A stretch of 64,000 nucleotides of DNA from Sialis fuliginosa (taxonomy: Eukaryota > Arthropoda > Insecta > Megaloptera > Sialidae). The DNA lies in assembly GCA_961205875.1 (NCBI GenBank), contig OY540812.1, forward strand, positions 20,150,001 through 20,214,000, in the 5' to 3' direction. The translations under genes were made by a program, and so were the position numbers. Position 1 is the first letter of the stretch. Each line of letters opens with the position of its first letter. Below are positions 35,266 to 47,924 of this stretch, piece by piece. The notes below the pieces were generated by a model. It was not told the origin of the DNA and made no database searches. It worked only from the letters and a program-made list of their open reading frames with translations.

Positions 35266-38200
35266 TTATTCATCCAAATTCAGAATAAAGGCTCGCGTAT
35301 GAAATGCACATTCAATATATTTAAATAATTTGATACATACGTCCTTAGAATGAGCTGACAAAAAGCGAATTATATGTGTCCAGTTATTTGTTTCTATCAT
35401 AATTGGTTTTATGAACAATTGTCTATAAGGTTTGTACATTGGACATTCTAATAGGATATGTTCTAAAGTTTCATTACTATTTAAGTTACATAAAGTGCAC
35501 AGCTGATCTTGATTAAATCTGTACAATTTATTCTTGATTATGATTCTGAAGCATTTGTTACCCATCAAACGTAGCTGTGCTATTGCTCTTACTATTGATA
35601 ATGGCATTCGTATTTTTAAATAAGGTTGTGTTTCTTCTTGAGAGTATAGCATTTTATAATACAGACAAAAATTGGATCTTTCTAGTTTCATGAGATCTTC
35701 GTTGTTCAATTTATCCATGAATTTGTCCAATATATATTACACGTCTGTGTTTCCTATTTCATTTTCATGAAGGATAGCACATGCATCAACTAGATGCAAT
35801 CTTTCTTTAGTTTGAGTTATCCAGTTGTATTTTTTTAAATTCATTGTCAAATCAAGTTGTAACAATTTATTAAAACAAATCTTTGGTAGTCTATTATCTT
35901 TAATTTTTTTAATTTTTACAATCCAATTTAGCACAAGTTTTAAAATTGTGTATATTAGTGGTGTTACTCCAACTTCTAATCTAACCGCATAATTTGGGGT
36001 ATTCATTGGTAGTCTTAGAATATTTTTATAGTATTTTAATTGAACTTTTTCTATGTAATCGTGATATCGCAGACTTCAAAATTCTGATGCGTACAGCAAA
36101 ACTGTTGCTACAATTGAATCAAATAGTCTTTTTTTGATTCCCAGTCATTTGCCTTTGTTTTAATTAGAACGTTCATGATAGATCCGATGGCAGTATTTGC
36201 TTTACTAATTGTTCTTTTTGTATTTTCAAGAGATATTGCTGATGCTGAGTAGAGAACCCCTAAGTATGAATATTCTTTGACAATTTCGATATTTTTATTT
36301 TCGTACAAAAATTTTCCAATGTCACATATCTTATTGCTTTTACGGAACTGAACTATTTTAGTTTTATTTACGTTTACATTTAAAATGTTTTCTTTGCAGT
36401 ATATTTCCAGGATTTTGATAGCTTTTCTAAGGTGTGCTGGTGAATCACACAGGATCACCATATCATCTGCATACATTAACAGGTTAACATGATCTACACC
36501 ATTTATGTACAATCCTTCTGAATTATTTTCGTTGAAGAACTGTTCAATATCATGCAAATATAATGCAAATAATAATGGACTAAGTGATTCTCCTTGCAGA
36601 ACACCCTCTGTAACGTCAATGTAGTTTGTAAAATCATTATTTACTTTTACTTTCATTTTAGCTTGATCATATAAGGAACTTATAATTCTGATTATTTTCG
36701 CACTTAAGCCTATGTTAAATAATTTATGCCACAATTTATTATGATTTATCGAATCAAAAGCTCGCTTAAAATCTACAAATAAAGCTATTACTGAACTTTT
36801 TTTGGCATGTAAGCGAATTTGAATAATCGAGTTCAGGGTGAAAATATTATCACTACAACCACGGCCTTTTCTGAACCCACTTTGTATTTCTGGTAACACT
36901 TGACATTCTTCTGCCCACAAATTTATTCTGTTGTTCAAAATTTGTGTAAATATTTTGACTATAGTGTTTATCAGAGCTATTCCTCTATAATTATATGGGT
37001 CGTTTGTATTACCTTTTTTATGGATCATTTGCATTTCAATATTGGCCCATTGTTCTGGTATTTTTTCTGTACTCAATATTTTATTAAACATCATTGTGAT
37101 ATATAACAGCCAATTCTGTGGCAGTTCTTTGTAGAATTCATTACTAATTTTATCCAGGCCAGGAGCCTTTCCAGTTTTACATTTTTTGAGTACATTTATT
37201 ACTTCGTCCATTGAGATTACATTGAGATACATCATTAAAACATAATTGTGTTATTTGTCTTGGTTTGTATATATTTTTGTAGAATATTTCCCATTCATTT
37301 AATTCGATATCAACAGTTTTGTATTGTTTCTTTCTATAGTAATTGACAGTCGGCCAAAATTCTTTAGAGTTTTTTGTATCTGCTATTTTATTTATAATTT
37401 CATATTGATACCTGTCTTTTTTTTGCTTGATTAAAGTGCTATATTGCTTTTTATGTTCATGATACAGAGTTGACAATTCAGCGTTTTTAAAGGAATCTTG
37501 CTTACATTGTTTTAATAGATCTTTTACAATTACTTTTTGTTTATGACATTCATTATCATACCATTTTTTGTTGATATTTTTTGTATTCCAGTGATTAGGT
37601 TTTATTATTTTTTCTATCCCTAAGTTATTTGCAACATTTTTTATTGTTAGCTCTAGATTTGCATACATCGTATCTGGAGTTACGTCAATATTTTGAATGT
37701 GTACATTACAAGATGTTTCCATGTTAGAAGAATATTCTAAAGCTAAGTTATTGTCCCATTTATAAGAACATGACGGAGTTTGATTCTTTTTGAGATTTCT
37801 AAGATTGCTTATAGTACTATTAGTATATATTTCTATGCATATTGGAAAGTGATCTGATGCTGTTATCCAATTCAATACTTTGAAATCTTTTATATAGCTA
37901 ATATGTGAAACATTACAAAAAATTAGATCGATCACTGATTTTCCTAGAGTGCTGAAATATGTAAATTGACCTGGACAATCGTTAACTGATCTTCCATTTA
38001 CAACTGAAAGTCCATTACATTCCATAAATTCAATCAACTTGTTTCCTTTTTTATTATGGGTATTATCTAAAGATATTCTATCATTTTTTAGATTACAGTT
38101 TTCAAATGTTTCTTCATCTAACTGGTTTAGTTGTCCGATTCTGCAATTAAAGTCTCCCCCAATGATACATATATAATCGTGGTATTCGGCATTGATTTTA

Positions 38201-38592
38201 TTTATTAGATTTTGGAAATTATCTAGAATATCGACTAAATCTAGGTTTGGCTTAAAGTATAATGCACATAATATTAATTTTAGATTATCGCTTTCTATTT
38301 TCACTATGATCCACCAGTTCGTTTTGTCAATTATTTTTATATCATAATTATTGTCTTTTTTAACAAAAATAATGAGTCCGCCAGATGCTCGGCGTTTGAT
38401 TTTTTCTTTGACAGCTTCAGAGAATATACTTACATATTTTTTTTGAAACATATAATTATATTTAAACTCGTCATGTAGCCACGTTTCATATACACACAAC
38501 ACATCATATTTTTCCCAATAAGTTTCACTATTATTTACTAGAGTGTTAAAACCTTGCACATTCCAGTAAAGAATATTCAATGTTTTATACAT
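35266..38592 (-). pseudogene. LINE ORF2: endonuclease, reverse transcriptase, zinc knuckle; broken
   Basis: About 1,108 codons would encode the replicase. The endonuclease (38592 to about 37800) has LYWNVQG, the catalytic YETWL, GGDFNCRIG and SDHFPICIEI. The reverse transcriptase (about 37200-36200) has FRKGRGCSDNI, FVDFKRAFDS, GVLQGESLSPLLF and the active-site YADD. The C-terminus has a CTLC...HILLEC zinc knuckle (near 35430-35510). Lesions: a frameshift near 37215-37255 between endonuclease and RT; a frameshift in an A7 run near 36128; a TGA at 36076-36078 where a Trp is usual; and a stop near 35734-35736. All catalytic motifs survive. The copy is inactive as it stands but recently so. Confidence 0.92.
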
Positions 38593-38594
38593 TA
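38590..38594 (-). promoter_or_regulatory. TAATG stop-start junction between ORF1 and ORF2
   Basis: The ORF1 stop TAA and the ORF2 ATG overlap by one base. A UAAUG overlap is known to couple ORF2 translation to ORF1 termination in the insect LINE SART1. The same use here is inferred from the sequence only. Confidence 0.8.
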
Positions 38595-39353
38595 ATTTTT
38601 TTTCGTAGAATTCAGTCTCGGACGTAAAAAACGCTCCATCACAGTCGGTGTTGTAGGTGTGTCATTTCGGTTGGTGATATCTTTTGCTTTGCTTGTGCTT
38701 GCAACATTTGTTTTGCTTCTTGTTTTCATTGCTTCTTCTTCCATTTTTCTTATTTGTTCTATTGTCCAGGTTTTGCCATTTGCCCATATTTTTCCATTTA
38801 TTATTTTTGGCTCATGTCCATCTTCTCGTATATTCTTACACATCCGTACCAGCTCTTTTCTTTCGTCATTTTGAAGTTTCGTCAAATGGTTGTTTAAGTA
38901 TATATTCGTGCCTTTTAGTTTTGTTCTTTGAGCCATTATTGTTTTTTTCAGGTTTAATGACATGCAGCTTACTAGTATGGGTCTATGACTTCTATGAGGA
39001 TCTTTGATTCCAATTCTTCTTATCTCATTAAGGTATTCATTCGAGATATTGACACCCAGTGTGTTTTTAAACATATTGACAGTGACATCTTCTAAAATTT
39101 GCGGGGTTTCTGTTGGTACTTCTGGGATACCGTTTATAATAATATTATTTCTTCTTGCAGAAATTTCCAGATATTCTATTTTTTGTTTTTGGATTTCTAA
39201 TATTTCCCATATTTCGTCATGTTCTCCTTCCAACTTCTCTATTCTTCCTGTTAGTTGTTCGATATTTTTCTTAATGTCTGTCATGTCGGTCTTTATAACT
39301 TTTATATCGGCACTAATTTCTTGAAGGATTTTCATTATATCGTTTGATGCCAT
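38592..39353 (-). CDS. LINE ORF1 protein, 253 aa, intact
   Basis: An RNA-binding, nucleic-acid-chaperone type ORF1 expected to form the LINE ribonucleoprotein. The first ~70 residues (KILQEISADIKVIKTDM to EYLE) form a heptad-rich coiled coil, followed by RRNNIIINGIPE, the entry to the folded domain found in L1-like ORF1 proteins, then a basic C-terminal region. No CCHC knuckle is visible. The start ATG has context GCAGAACGATGG. Its TAA stop shares its last A with the ORF2 start codon (TAATG at 38594-38590). Being uninterrupted, it could still be translated if the element is transcribed. The plus-strand open frames here are shadows. Confidence 0.9.
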   Translation of the reverse strand: MASNDIMKILQEISADIKVIKTDMTDIKKNIEQLTGRIEKLEGEHDEIWEILEIQKQKIEYLEISARRNNIIINGIPEVPTETPQILEDVTVNMFKNTLGVNISNEYLNEIRRIGIKDPHRSHRPILVSCMSLNLKKTIMAQRTKLKGTNIYLNNHLTKLQNDERKELVRMCKNIREDGHEPKIINGKIWANGKTWTIEQIRKMEEEAMKTRSKTNVASTSKAKDITNRNDTPTTPTVMERFLRPRLNSTKKN

Positions 39354-39420
39354 CGTTCTGCCTGGTTCTAGATTCGATATATAATTCTATGATCACTGTT
39401 GTTGTACACTAACGTCACTA

Positions 39421-41035
39421 TGCTGATTTTACGATTTTATTAGTTTTATACGTTTTAGGTTTTGTTTTTTATTTTCTTTTATTTATGTTATATTTTCACT
39501 ATTTTAAAATTATTCGTTCTATTATTGTAGCTTTTATTGTTTACTAACACTTGAAAGAAAAGAAATCAATTAATTCATCAATATTACCACAAAATAATTT
39601 GAAAAAGACTCTACCAATTTATAACGTGTCTACTTCATTTGACCAGTACTACCAACCTCCGACACAATCATGATCACTAAAATAATATATAATAAGATTA
39701 TAGTTGACCCTGCAAATCGTTTTTAATCATATTCGATGTTATATAAAAAATGAAGTCTACCACTGCAAAAATATCTAGAGAATGTTACAGTGTATGTGTG
39801 TCAATTTTAATGCAGTGTCTACTACCTACATGGCAAAAATATAACTTTAATAATATAAAATATAATATATATAAAATATACGAAAAGTATATATTTGATG
39901 TACTTTTATCTTATATAGTAAAACTGCAATACATAATAGTCATTAATAGTATCTAACCATAGATACATTTTATTGTAAATAATTTATCTATGGTTTTTAC
40001 ATAGCTGTCAATCAAAATGTATAATGTATATCGTGGCTTACTGGCTACAAGGCTCGAAAATGGACCGTTTTTAAATTATTCAGGGTCAAAGGTTGGTAGT
40101 TAGGTTTGGTTTATATACATCCTTTTTCTTTATTACTTGATCCTAGTTTTGCCTACACAGCAGTTTATGAAAGAACTATACGATTTATTAAAGTTTATAG
40201 AATGTGGATAAAAGTTTGCTGAACCGGTAACCTTTTAGATTTTTAAAGTATATTTGAATTTCTAACCATTGACCTTGAATAACTAAAAAAACTTACCATT
40301 TTCGCACTTCGTGTCCATGAAAACTTTTAATCAGCAAGTCACCAGCTACATATATCATACTTCAGTTTCAGTCAATTTGACTGTTCCCTAATATACATTG
40401 ATTTTATGCGGGGTCCTTTGAGATAAAAGTGTACCTACTCAAATTTAATTTATTTATAGTTTTGTTATATTTTTTTCTCTTAATCCACAATCCATACACA
40501 TACATATGTCTATGAAGTACATATGTTTACATTATATTAGCAATCTGGAACTGTTAGATGATAACTTCTTGTGAAATCGAAACACGTGTCGAGTGACATT
40601 GTTTTATTGTGGTTAAGGTTATATTTAAAACAAAAGATAATTAACCTACAGTATTACTTTAAAGTCAATAAATACCAATAATACAGTGCTAATTGGCATC
40701 AATAATCCTATATGAACACTAATGAACTGATACAAAAGCTTATAAACTACTACTAAATAATAATGGATACATTCTTACATAATAATATATAATAAAATAA
40801 TATAAAATAGTGAAACAACTTATTTTAATGCTATTTTGTAGTTTATAAAGTATTTAATAAAAAATGCTAACACGTATCAACTAAAATTTTTTCGGCACCA
40901 TTCATACTTCTGATCATGAAATTTTCCTGGGGTTATTGCCCTATATCCTAAGACCTAACTCATCTTAATATAAATAACTACAAATAACACTTAAGGAACT
41001 AAGCTCTGAAGCACTTCAAAAGTTATTTTTCTATA
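39421..41035. other. Gene-free stretch
   Basis: AT-rich, nothing recognised. The 68-residue open frame at 39750-39956 is not convincing. Confidence 0.4.
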
Positions 41036-41448
41036 CAGAGTAGGCAAAAAATATGGAATTTTGCTTATATTTTCTAAAATATTCATTAATTAAAAAACTG
41101 TTTTAGTAACAGTTTTTTAAGAATTGATTTCCTATGTAATGCTAGCCTTCAAAAAAATTTGGTGCTATCAGTTACGTTGCTTTTTTATTGATTTTATAAC
41201 TAGATCTTATTTTTTTCATACAAACCTGTAAAATTTTAATAAGATTACAAACGAAAAATATGAATATTTACTACAACATAACCAAGTAAAACTTGAAAAA
41301 TTACTGAAACTTGTAAAGCATCAAAAAAGAATCTTACGACCAAATAAATTATTTAAAAACCAATTTTAATAACACTTTACAATACATCAAAAAATCTAAT
41401 GACCAAATAAATATATAACATAATATTCCGTATTTTTTACTCAGCCTG
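41036..41448. mobile_element. Tc1/mariner-like MITE, TA duplication
   Basis: TA then CAGAGTAGGCAAAAAATATG on the left; GTATTTTTTACTCAGCCTG then TA on the right. The inverted ends of about 28 bp with TA duplications fit a non-autonomous Tc1/mariner element of 413 bp. It has no coding capacity. Confidence 0.75.
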
Positions 41449-41450
41449 TA

Positions 41451-42644
41451 AACAATTCTTTAAATGCTTATCCTTACATATTATTATAAAACGCAACGTC
41501 TATCTATGTATTTCCGTTAGTGCGCTTATCACTTATCCAATTTACGTGTTTTTTTCTCATTTATAGATGTGTTCTCTGCCCAGATTTTAGTATATATATT
41601 GTTACGTTAGGTAACATAAGGAATAAGCAGTGACGATAATAGTAAATCAAGTCGGAAAAACGTCTCTAATGAAACTATACCTATAGGTACCAATAATATC
41701 AAAATTCGTTATAGAAGCATACATATATACGGACGCCACTGATCACACATATGATTCATTGATTGATCTGAACTTTTTATTTATTCCACGTACATAGTCG
41801 GGAGTTAAATTATGTAAATGGAGGTTTATATTACAGACCAATAAATTATATATAACGAAAATTGGAACGCTTACAGAAACAAATCCAATAATTCTAGAAT
41901 TCTAATTAGACGTTTTCTGCATGCAATTATGTAATAACTTATCATTTATTTTATTTTACAGCATTACGTCCTGTAATAATTGTTAATTGAAACAGAGATA
42001 ACATATAAATAGCATACATGTGTATATTCGCGTGAGACCGGATTCAGAGGGGTAATTGGGATAATTCTAAACCCATAAAAATATTATCAATGTGATATAT
42101 GTATGTATGTAATGTATAAATCTTTAGGCTCTGTCTGTACAATGTAAATACTATATTGTTTGCTTTTTTGAGTCTTTATGAGTTATTTTATAGGCAACAT
42201 TATTCATTTCGATAGTGTTTTAAATATTTGTCTTGGATTTATATGCGCTGCCATTTTCCAGATACTTGACTGAATAATTGATTTTGTAGGTTCTACAAAA
42301 ATTTTTTTTGTCATTCATACACAAGCATGATTATTTCATTAGCAATTTAATAAAATAATAAAAATTAAATATATCAGGCCCATATATTCAGTGAATGTTC
42401 TTTACTACAGACATATTTTGCGGAGATATCAACTTAAAAAACGTTAAAATTTATTAAGTTTTATTCAAATTTAATAAAAGAGTATTTTTACCCACTTTTT
42501 TAGTGTATAAGAAAATAAACAAATTAAAATGATTATTTTTTTTAAATGCAGATTTATAGCGAACAACATTTTTTGTATAATGCTTATTTAAACTGCTATT
42601 CAGCAAAAATCAGAAAAACACACGAATTTTGCAATTAAACCATG
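41451..42644. other. Gene-free stretch
   Basis: Nothing recognised. Confidence 0.4.
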
Positions 42645-42652
42645 GTTTGAAC

Positions 42653-42836
42653 CATAAGTTCTCAAACTTATTTGACCCATTACCCCCATTTCAGTGAACA
42701 TTTTTTCATATACATATGTGTATCTAGTGTTATATAATAATCCAGGACTTCCCAACTACACCCAGAGCCGCCAGGGCTCCTTTTGATCTATCCAATACCG
42801 CCAAGGGGGTTGAGGACCGCAGTTTGGGAACCAGTG
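42653..42836. mobile_element. hAT-type MITE, CAGTGGTTCCCAAACT-like ends
   Basis: A 184-bp element with CATAAGTTCTCAAACTT at the left and AGTTTGGGAACCAGTG at the right. Flanking 8-mers GTTTGAAC and CTTTAAAC agree at 6 of 8. The terminal sequence is a common hAT MITE type in animals. Confidence 0.7.
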
Positions 42837-42844
42837 CTTTAAAC

Positions 42845-43879
42845 AATGACGTGTAAAACCAAAATCGAAGTAAACTTTAGGTATTGTTCTATACCACATT
42901 TGCAACAAATCATGTGAGTAGCAAAATTGTAGTTAAAAATTACTATTTTAGGAACTTTTTAGCCCAGACTGACTGGACTAAAACTACTATTTATATACAT
43001 ATAATATATATGTAGTTTTCATAAATTATAACATTTTAATTGTGTAAACGTCAGAATTTATTGAAGAGAAAAGTAAATGCAAGCTTTCGATTCACAGGAT
43101 CATCGTCAGGCTTTTCGAAGGAATAAAAATTTGAGAAAGATGTTGTTATCTCAATAATATTTAGTAGGATCACAGTTGGTAATACTGGAAGAAGGAAAAG
43201 AGGAGATGGAGGGAAAAGCCATCACGATGCTTTAGAATGTCGAATGTAAAATGTAGAAGTGTTATTGTATTTTCCTGACATTGTAATTATTTTGATAAAT
43301 AAAGAATGGTGATAAAGCTCCTACATTCACTTATCAAAATTTAGTTTCAAAATATCAAACTTTTAATCAAATTTTTTAAACATTCATGCATGCATATCCC
43401 TAACATATGGATTACCGAAAAGATGTGGATTAACTGTCGGCCAACAAGGGCAAATACATTAAAGAAGCTTAAGTTATTATAAGATTAAGGGCTGCAATGA
43501 CATCCCACGTCTTTCAATAAGAGTGTATCAGAAAGATTTACTTTAGGTTTGTAATTTATAAAAGGCTACCATTAAAACATTGCAAATTCAAAAAACGTCT
43601 CGAATATAATTTATTATAATGAATTATCTAGTTTATTACGACTTTATCTCAATGGGATAGTAGACAATTTACGACATTCATAAAATTAACGACTCTAAGG
43701 ACGCTTGCCGTCGGAGTTTATGAAAATGTATAAAATCTTTACTTTTAAGTTAGCAACCGTGATGAAAATTACTAACGCTTATTTTTCTAAAATAATAATA
43801 AACAAATAATCGAATAGACACAGAAACATTTACGAGTACTTGTGAGATTTTTTACAATACTCATCACAGAATTAACTCG
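42845..43879. other. Gene-free stretch with a weak repeat remnant
   Basis: The segment 43075-43225 (CAAGCTTTCGATTCACAGGA, then GATCATCGTCAGGCTTTTCG) resembles a degraded insect repeat. No gene. Confidence 0.35.
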
Positions 43880-43917
43880 GAAGCCCTGTTCTAGAGGCTA
43901 GATCTAGAACAGGGCTT
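43880..43917. repeat. 15-bp-arm hairpin at a hAT element edge
   Basis: AAGCCCTGTTCTAGA and TCTAGAACAGGGCTT are perfect inverted repeats around the 7-base loop GGCTAGA. The right arm overlaps the target duplication and first bases of the hAT element starting at 43910. Confidence 0.8.
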
Positions 43918-44691
43918 GCCAACCCTTAATTACGGCCCGCGGTCACATACGAAAAAAAAATGTTTTATAATCTTGTTTTTTAAGTATCGAATGTTTTAGA
44001 ATGTATGAAACTGATTTTAGTTTCCCATTATTTTCTTTAGAATAACATTTAAAATATTGTTTTATTTATGTAATTTAAAACTATTTTTATAATACAAAAT
44101 AAGAACCCTTCATCTGTGAGAGGGAACGAAATACTGATTTTTTTTTTGTATGTATTTATTTATAATACAAAATAACGACTTCTTTGTGAGACGATTGGTA
44201 CATTTATTTACCCTACACCTCCATTTAATTTTACTCGCTGAATCGAATGAGATAAATTACAACCCTTCATCTATGACAGAGCGTTAAATATTGAAGGTTC
44301 AAGATCCTATAAAATTTAATTTTACTTTTTTATGCTAATATATATTAATATAATATAAAATAATATATTAAAGGTAATTTAAGGGTCTTATAAATATATT
44401 AACGTTTTTATATGTATTTTTCTACGATTATTAGTTCCGGAGATATAAGCTTTCAAAAGGTGACATATTTTCTTTGCATTCATGTTCCCGATATTACCGC
44501 CGCGCCGGAAAAGACGAAGTTCTACTTCAAAAAATTAAAGTAATTAGACAAAAAAAATTCAATAAGTAGGTACAAAATTCGTTGTAAAGCCAAATATCGA
44601 ACTTTTATAATTATTTTTATTTATGTGCAGCCCTCGAAACATTTTAGGTCGTCGATGCTGCCCGTGGAGCAATTTGGGTTAGCCAGGCCTG
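43910..44691. mobile_element. hAT-type element, CAGGGCTTGCCAACCC ends
   Basis: Ends CAGGGCTTGCCAACCC and GGGTTAGCCAGGCCTG are inverted repeats. Flanking 8-mers ATCTAGAA and CTCTAGAG match at 6 of 8. Subterminal GGCCCGCGG and CTGCCCGTGG are GC-rich as in other hAT elements here. The 782-bp interior has no transposase reading frame. Confidence 0.75.
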
Positions 44692-44699
44692 CTCTAGAG

Positions 44700-45362
44700 A
44701 ATATTTATATATTTTGCATTTACAACATCGGATACAAACATTTGTTAACATCGTCGAACTATTGTGTAGTGTGTAGTGTAGATAGGCATATCTTATGAAT
44801 CACAGGAACAAAATATGAGAAAGGATGATGCTAATGAATTAATCATAGCAGAGAACATAAACCATATAAATCGATTTTCACAGACAGTCAAATTACCAAA
44901 AAAAAACAAGCTCCCGAATATTATTATAAATTATTTATAAAGCAATCATACTTAAAAATCAACTCAGTATAAATTAAAATCACCAACAATCTTAAACCCT
45001 AGCGTTTTATAACACTATACAAGTACTTAAAAAGTATTGGATAAATGTTTGTTTAACAAGTCCGTAAACTATAAAATTTAATTATTTAATCGTGTTTATG
45101 ACCGGTACAAAAAGCCCGAGCAAGTACAAAACAGTTAACGTGATATCAGCTGTATAAAATCTTGTTACTTTTGCTACAAAGAGTGGCGTCTGTTATACAT
45201 AAGAGCATCTTTAATTACTCATAACATCGTTACGAGCATAAAAGTGTTCACACAAGTGTTTATTGGAAAGTTTTTATGTATTGACGTAGTTTGATTATTA
45301 TATCAAACAGCTTTAATTATTAAACTACGCTATATTGCACACAGGCGTCAACTTTCAAAAGC
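44700..45362. other. Gene-free stretch
   Basis: Nothing recognised. Confidence 0.4.
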
Positions 45363-45700
45363 AAAAAACTTTATATGAACAAGTGTCTGAAAATTCTTTG
45401 TAAGCGAGCTACACCCCTCAAAAATTATTAAGAAAACTAGTTTTTATTGATGATCTTTAGAACCAATTGTGGTACTTTTTATTGTATATTCATGGATAAG
45501 TGTCCAATTAAGAAAAAATGTAAGAAGAAGAAAATATAAGTTAACTGGCCCCATACACTATTGGTTGATACTGAAAATTGATAATATACTTATTAATAAT
45601 ACTAAATTTTGCATAGGGTACCATAATGGGTTCTCCAGATAATTTTTTAGGGATTGTAACTTTCTTTCTCACGAAGAATTTTAAATATAAATACATATAT
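45363..45700. mobile_element. Second copy of the nested 7541-8389 family, short
   Basis: The left arm (AAAAAACTTTATATGAACAA, then CTAGTTTTTATTGATGATC) and right part (ACCATAATGGGTTCTCCAG, CTTTCTCACGAAGAATTTT) match the arms at 7541-7655 and 8279-8389. The interior GATACTGAAAATTGATAATA matches 8219-8237. The right tip is diverged. Confidence 0.65.
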
Positions 45701-47310
45701 ACCTATACACAAACACATTCATATTATGAATATCTATAAAATAATATTTTTATAGATACGAATAGGTAGGTACATATGATAATTATAAGTACAGCTTAAA
45801 ATATTTATAAAATTATAAAATTATTATGAAAATGATAAATATAGACAAATATATAGTAAAAAAATAGTATTTAAATGTTAAGAAAAGCTTTAATCTGTTC
45901 TACATATTTCAAAAATAAAATAAAATATTACTTAATGGTATGAACAAGCTTTATCATTTCTACCAACACCACACTTCAACTATAAATCAAAATGATAATA
46001 AAAAACAACGTTGCCATAAAACTAGATAAATAAATAAATAGGAAAAACAGTTTAACACAATCCACATCGTTCCACGTGACACATCGTGACTCACGTATGT
46101 TTCACACACAAAGAGAAAAATAAACTATAATTATGAACTTGTAAAATGCACATTTAATTTATGAATATAATTCGTGCTTGCGTCGATGACAGGTATGTCA
46201 CATGTGCCTAGAATATATGTATGTATATGTTCTGTAGAAAATTTTATTGTTTAATGGCTGTTATGAGTACGGTGTGATTATCAGGGTGGAATGTACATTA
46301 ACCCTACCACCTCTTTCCCGTTGATCTCGTAGTTCAGTGTTGTTCAACATGTTTCCTCCAAACATCCATTAAAATTGTAGTATGCATCAAAAACGGTTTC
46401 AACTTTATTCATCAAATCTATTTTTAGAGAGGGTATAATTTATATTTTGAATAAATAATATAGTGATTTTATTTATAAAAATGTATGTTTTAAAGAAATT
46501 ATTATATAAAAACTTTAGTTTATTCCATGGGTTGCAAAAAGCATAATAGTCACGATAAGTTGTTAGGTGAACGACTTTTTTCAAACCATGATTAACGTTA
46601 ATACTAAATTAAATTAGGATTACTAAACAGATGATTGACTAACTATGATTATTTTTTACTTTATTCAAACCGTCAATAACATTTGAAAATAATGTCATGA
46701 TAGTTTTAAAACGGACGATTAACTAATCGTGCTTAATTTTGTTTTATGCAATTAATATTTAATAATGTGAAGACAGAGAATAAAATATTTATAGTTAAGG
46801 TCAAGTGTATTTTTGCATGCCTATTATCAGCTCTCCCTGCTCTTCGTGTTATTTCTAGCAGTGTTACTAGGGTGCCATACAGATACCCGTTCAGCTCACC
46901 TTGTATTTTCCCGTACCCATAAAGTCATGCCCCAGATTGCAGCATTTCGAGTATGTCGCTTCGTCTTAACGTAAATTTTTAATTACCATCATTCTTCCGC
47001 CTTTTTAGTGACATGATGCTAGCGCTCGATCGGCTTCCAACATATACAATAACAATACCTACTTCGACTAGCGGACATTTTTGATGTACGGCATACGTCT
47101 AGACCAATGTCTACCAATCTTTTTTACCTTACGACACAATGAGCAGAGAGGATTTATTTCGAGGCACACCAAATAAAAATCCCAACAAAATTTAAATATA
47201 TTTTACTATACTCTATTTCATTTAAGATTACAGTTGTGTCGCGAAAAAATTTAAAATGAAGGTTTATATTAAATATATTATTTTATTACAATAAGAATTT
47301 ATATATTTTT
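45701..47310. other. Gene-free stretch with degraded hAT-like pieces
   Basis: The GC-richer 46800-47050 contains CTAGGGTGCCATACAG, and 47105-47165 (GTCTACCAATCTTTTTTACC) resembles a decayed hAT MITE terminus. Neither has a partner end. No gene recognised. Confidence 0.35.
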
Positions 47311-47428
47311 GTCCATACTATACTTGTTACATTTAAGTTTGCGGTGGTTGCCGGGGTTTTGACGGTACGAATCGTGCATCGTACCGGCAACCACTGCAAA
47401 CTTAAATGAAACAGAGTATAGTATGGAC
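47311..47428. repeat. 118-bp hairpin with ~43-bp arms
   Basis: GTCCATACTATACTTGTTAC at the left and its near-perfect inverse at the right extend inward through AAGTTTGCGGTGGTTGCCGG and its inverse, leaving a ~30-base loop. Arm mismatches are few. It may be a tiny palindromic MITE or a structured RNA precursor. Confidence 0.85.
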
Positions 47429-47924
47429 GGTATGCGTATATGGACGGTTCACACAACTAGAAGCTATGTAAAGAGTAGAAAAGTTTAACAATCATGTATA
47501 TATGAGCCTACAATTGCAGCAAGTGGCTTGCCGATAGTAATACATACCACGCAAAAAAGTTTTTAGTAAAAATAACATTATTGCAACAAAAACGATACAT
47601 TGCGTTTTTGAAATTTAATGCAGTTGTTATGCAATCGATCAATCACTACTGTGTATACATATATGTATATAATTACGGTACTTTTCGCGTTAACGGCGTA
47701 ATATAGTAGGGAACGTATTTAGAGATTCAAAGGTTTTAAAAATATGATACAAACATAAATGTGAGTATATTATATATTATTATATCTCTTTCTTTTTTTG
47801 ATATAAATAGCAGTATAGTTTGAAAATTTGATATAAAATAGGAAGTTGTATCCTTCATAATTAAATCATCGATGTGCATTTAAATGAATAAAAAACTTTT
47901 TAAGAAAAAAAACATAAAAATACT

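Larger units (their letters stand above)
35166..39420 (-). mobile_element. Near full-length non-LTR retrotransposon (LINE)
   Basis: ORF1, ORF2 and both UTRs appear present on the minus strand. The 5' limit (about 39400) and 3' limit (between 35161 and 35265) are approximate because no poly(A) tail or target duplication was identified. The domain set (coiled-coil ORF1; APE endonuclease, reverse transcriptase and zinc knuckle ORF2; no RNase H seen) fits the Jockey/CR1/L2 group broadly. The clade cannot be settled by eye. ORF1 is intact and ORF2 has only four lesions, so the copy is fairly young. Confidence 0.9.

Noticed and set aside
38659..39324. Plus-strand open frames of 71-107 codons over the LINE
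   Set aside because: They lie antisense to LINE ORF1 and have no independent signature.
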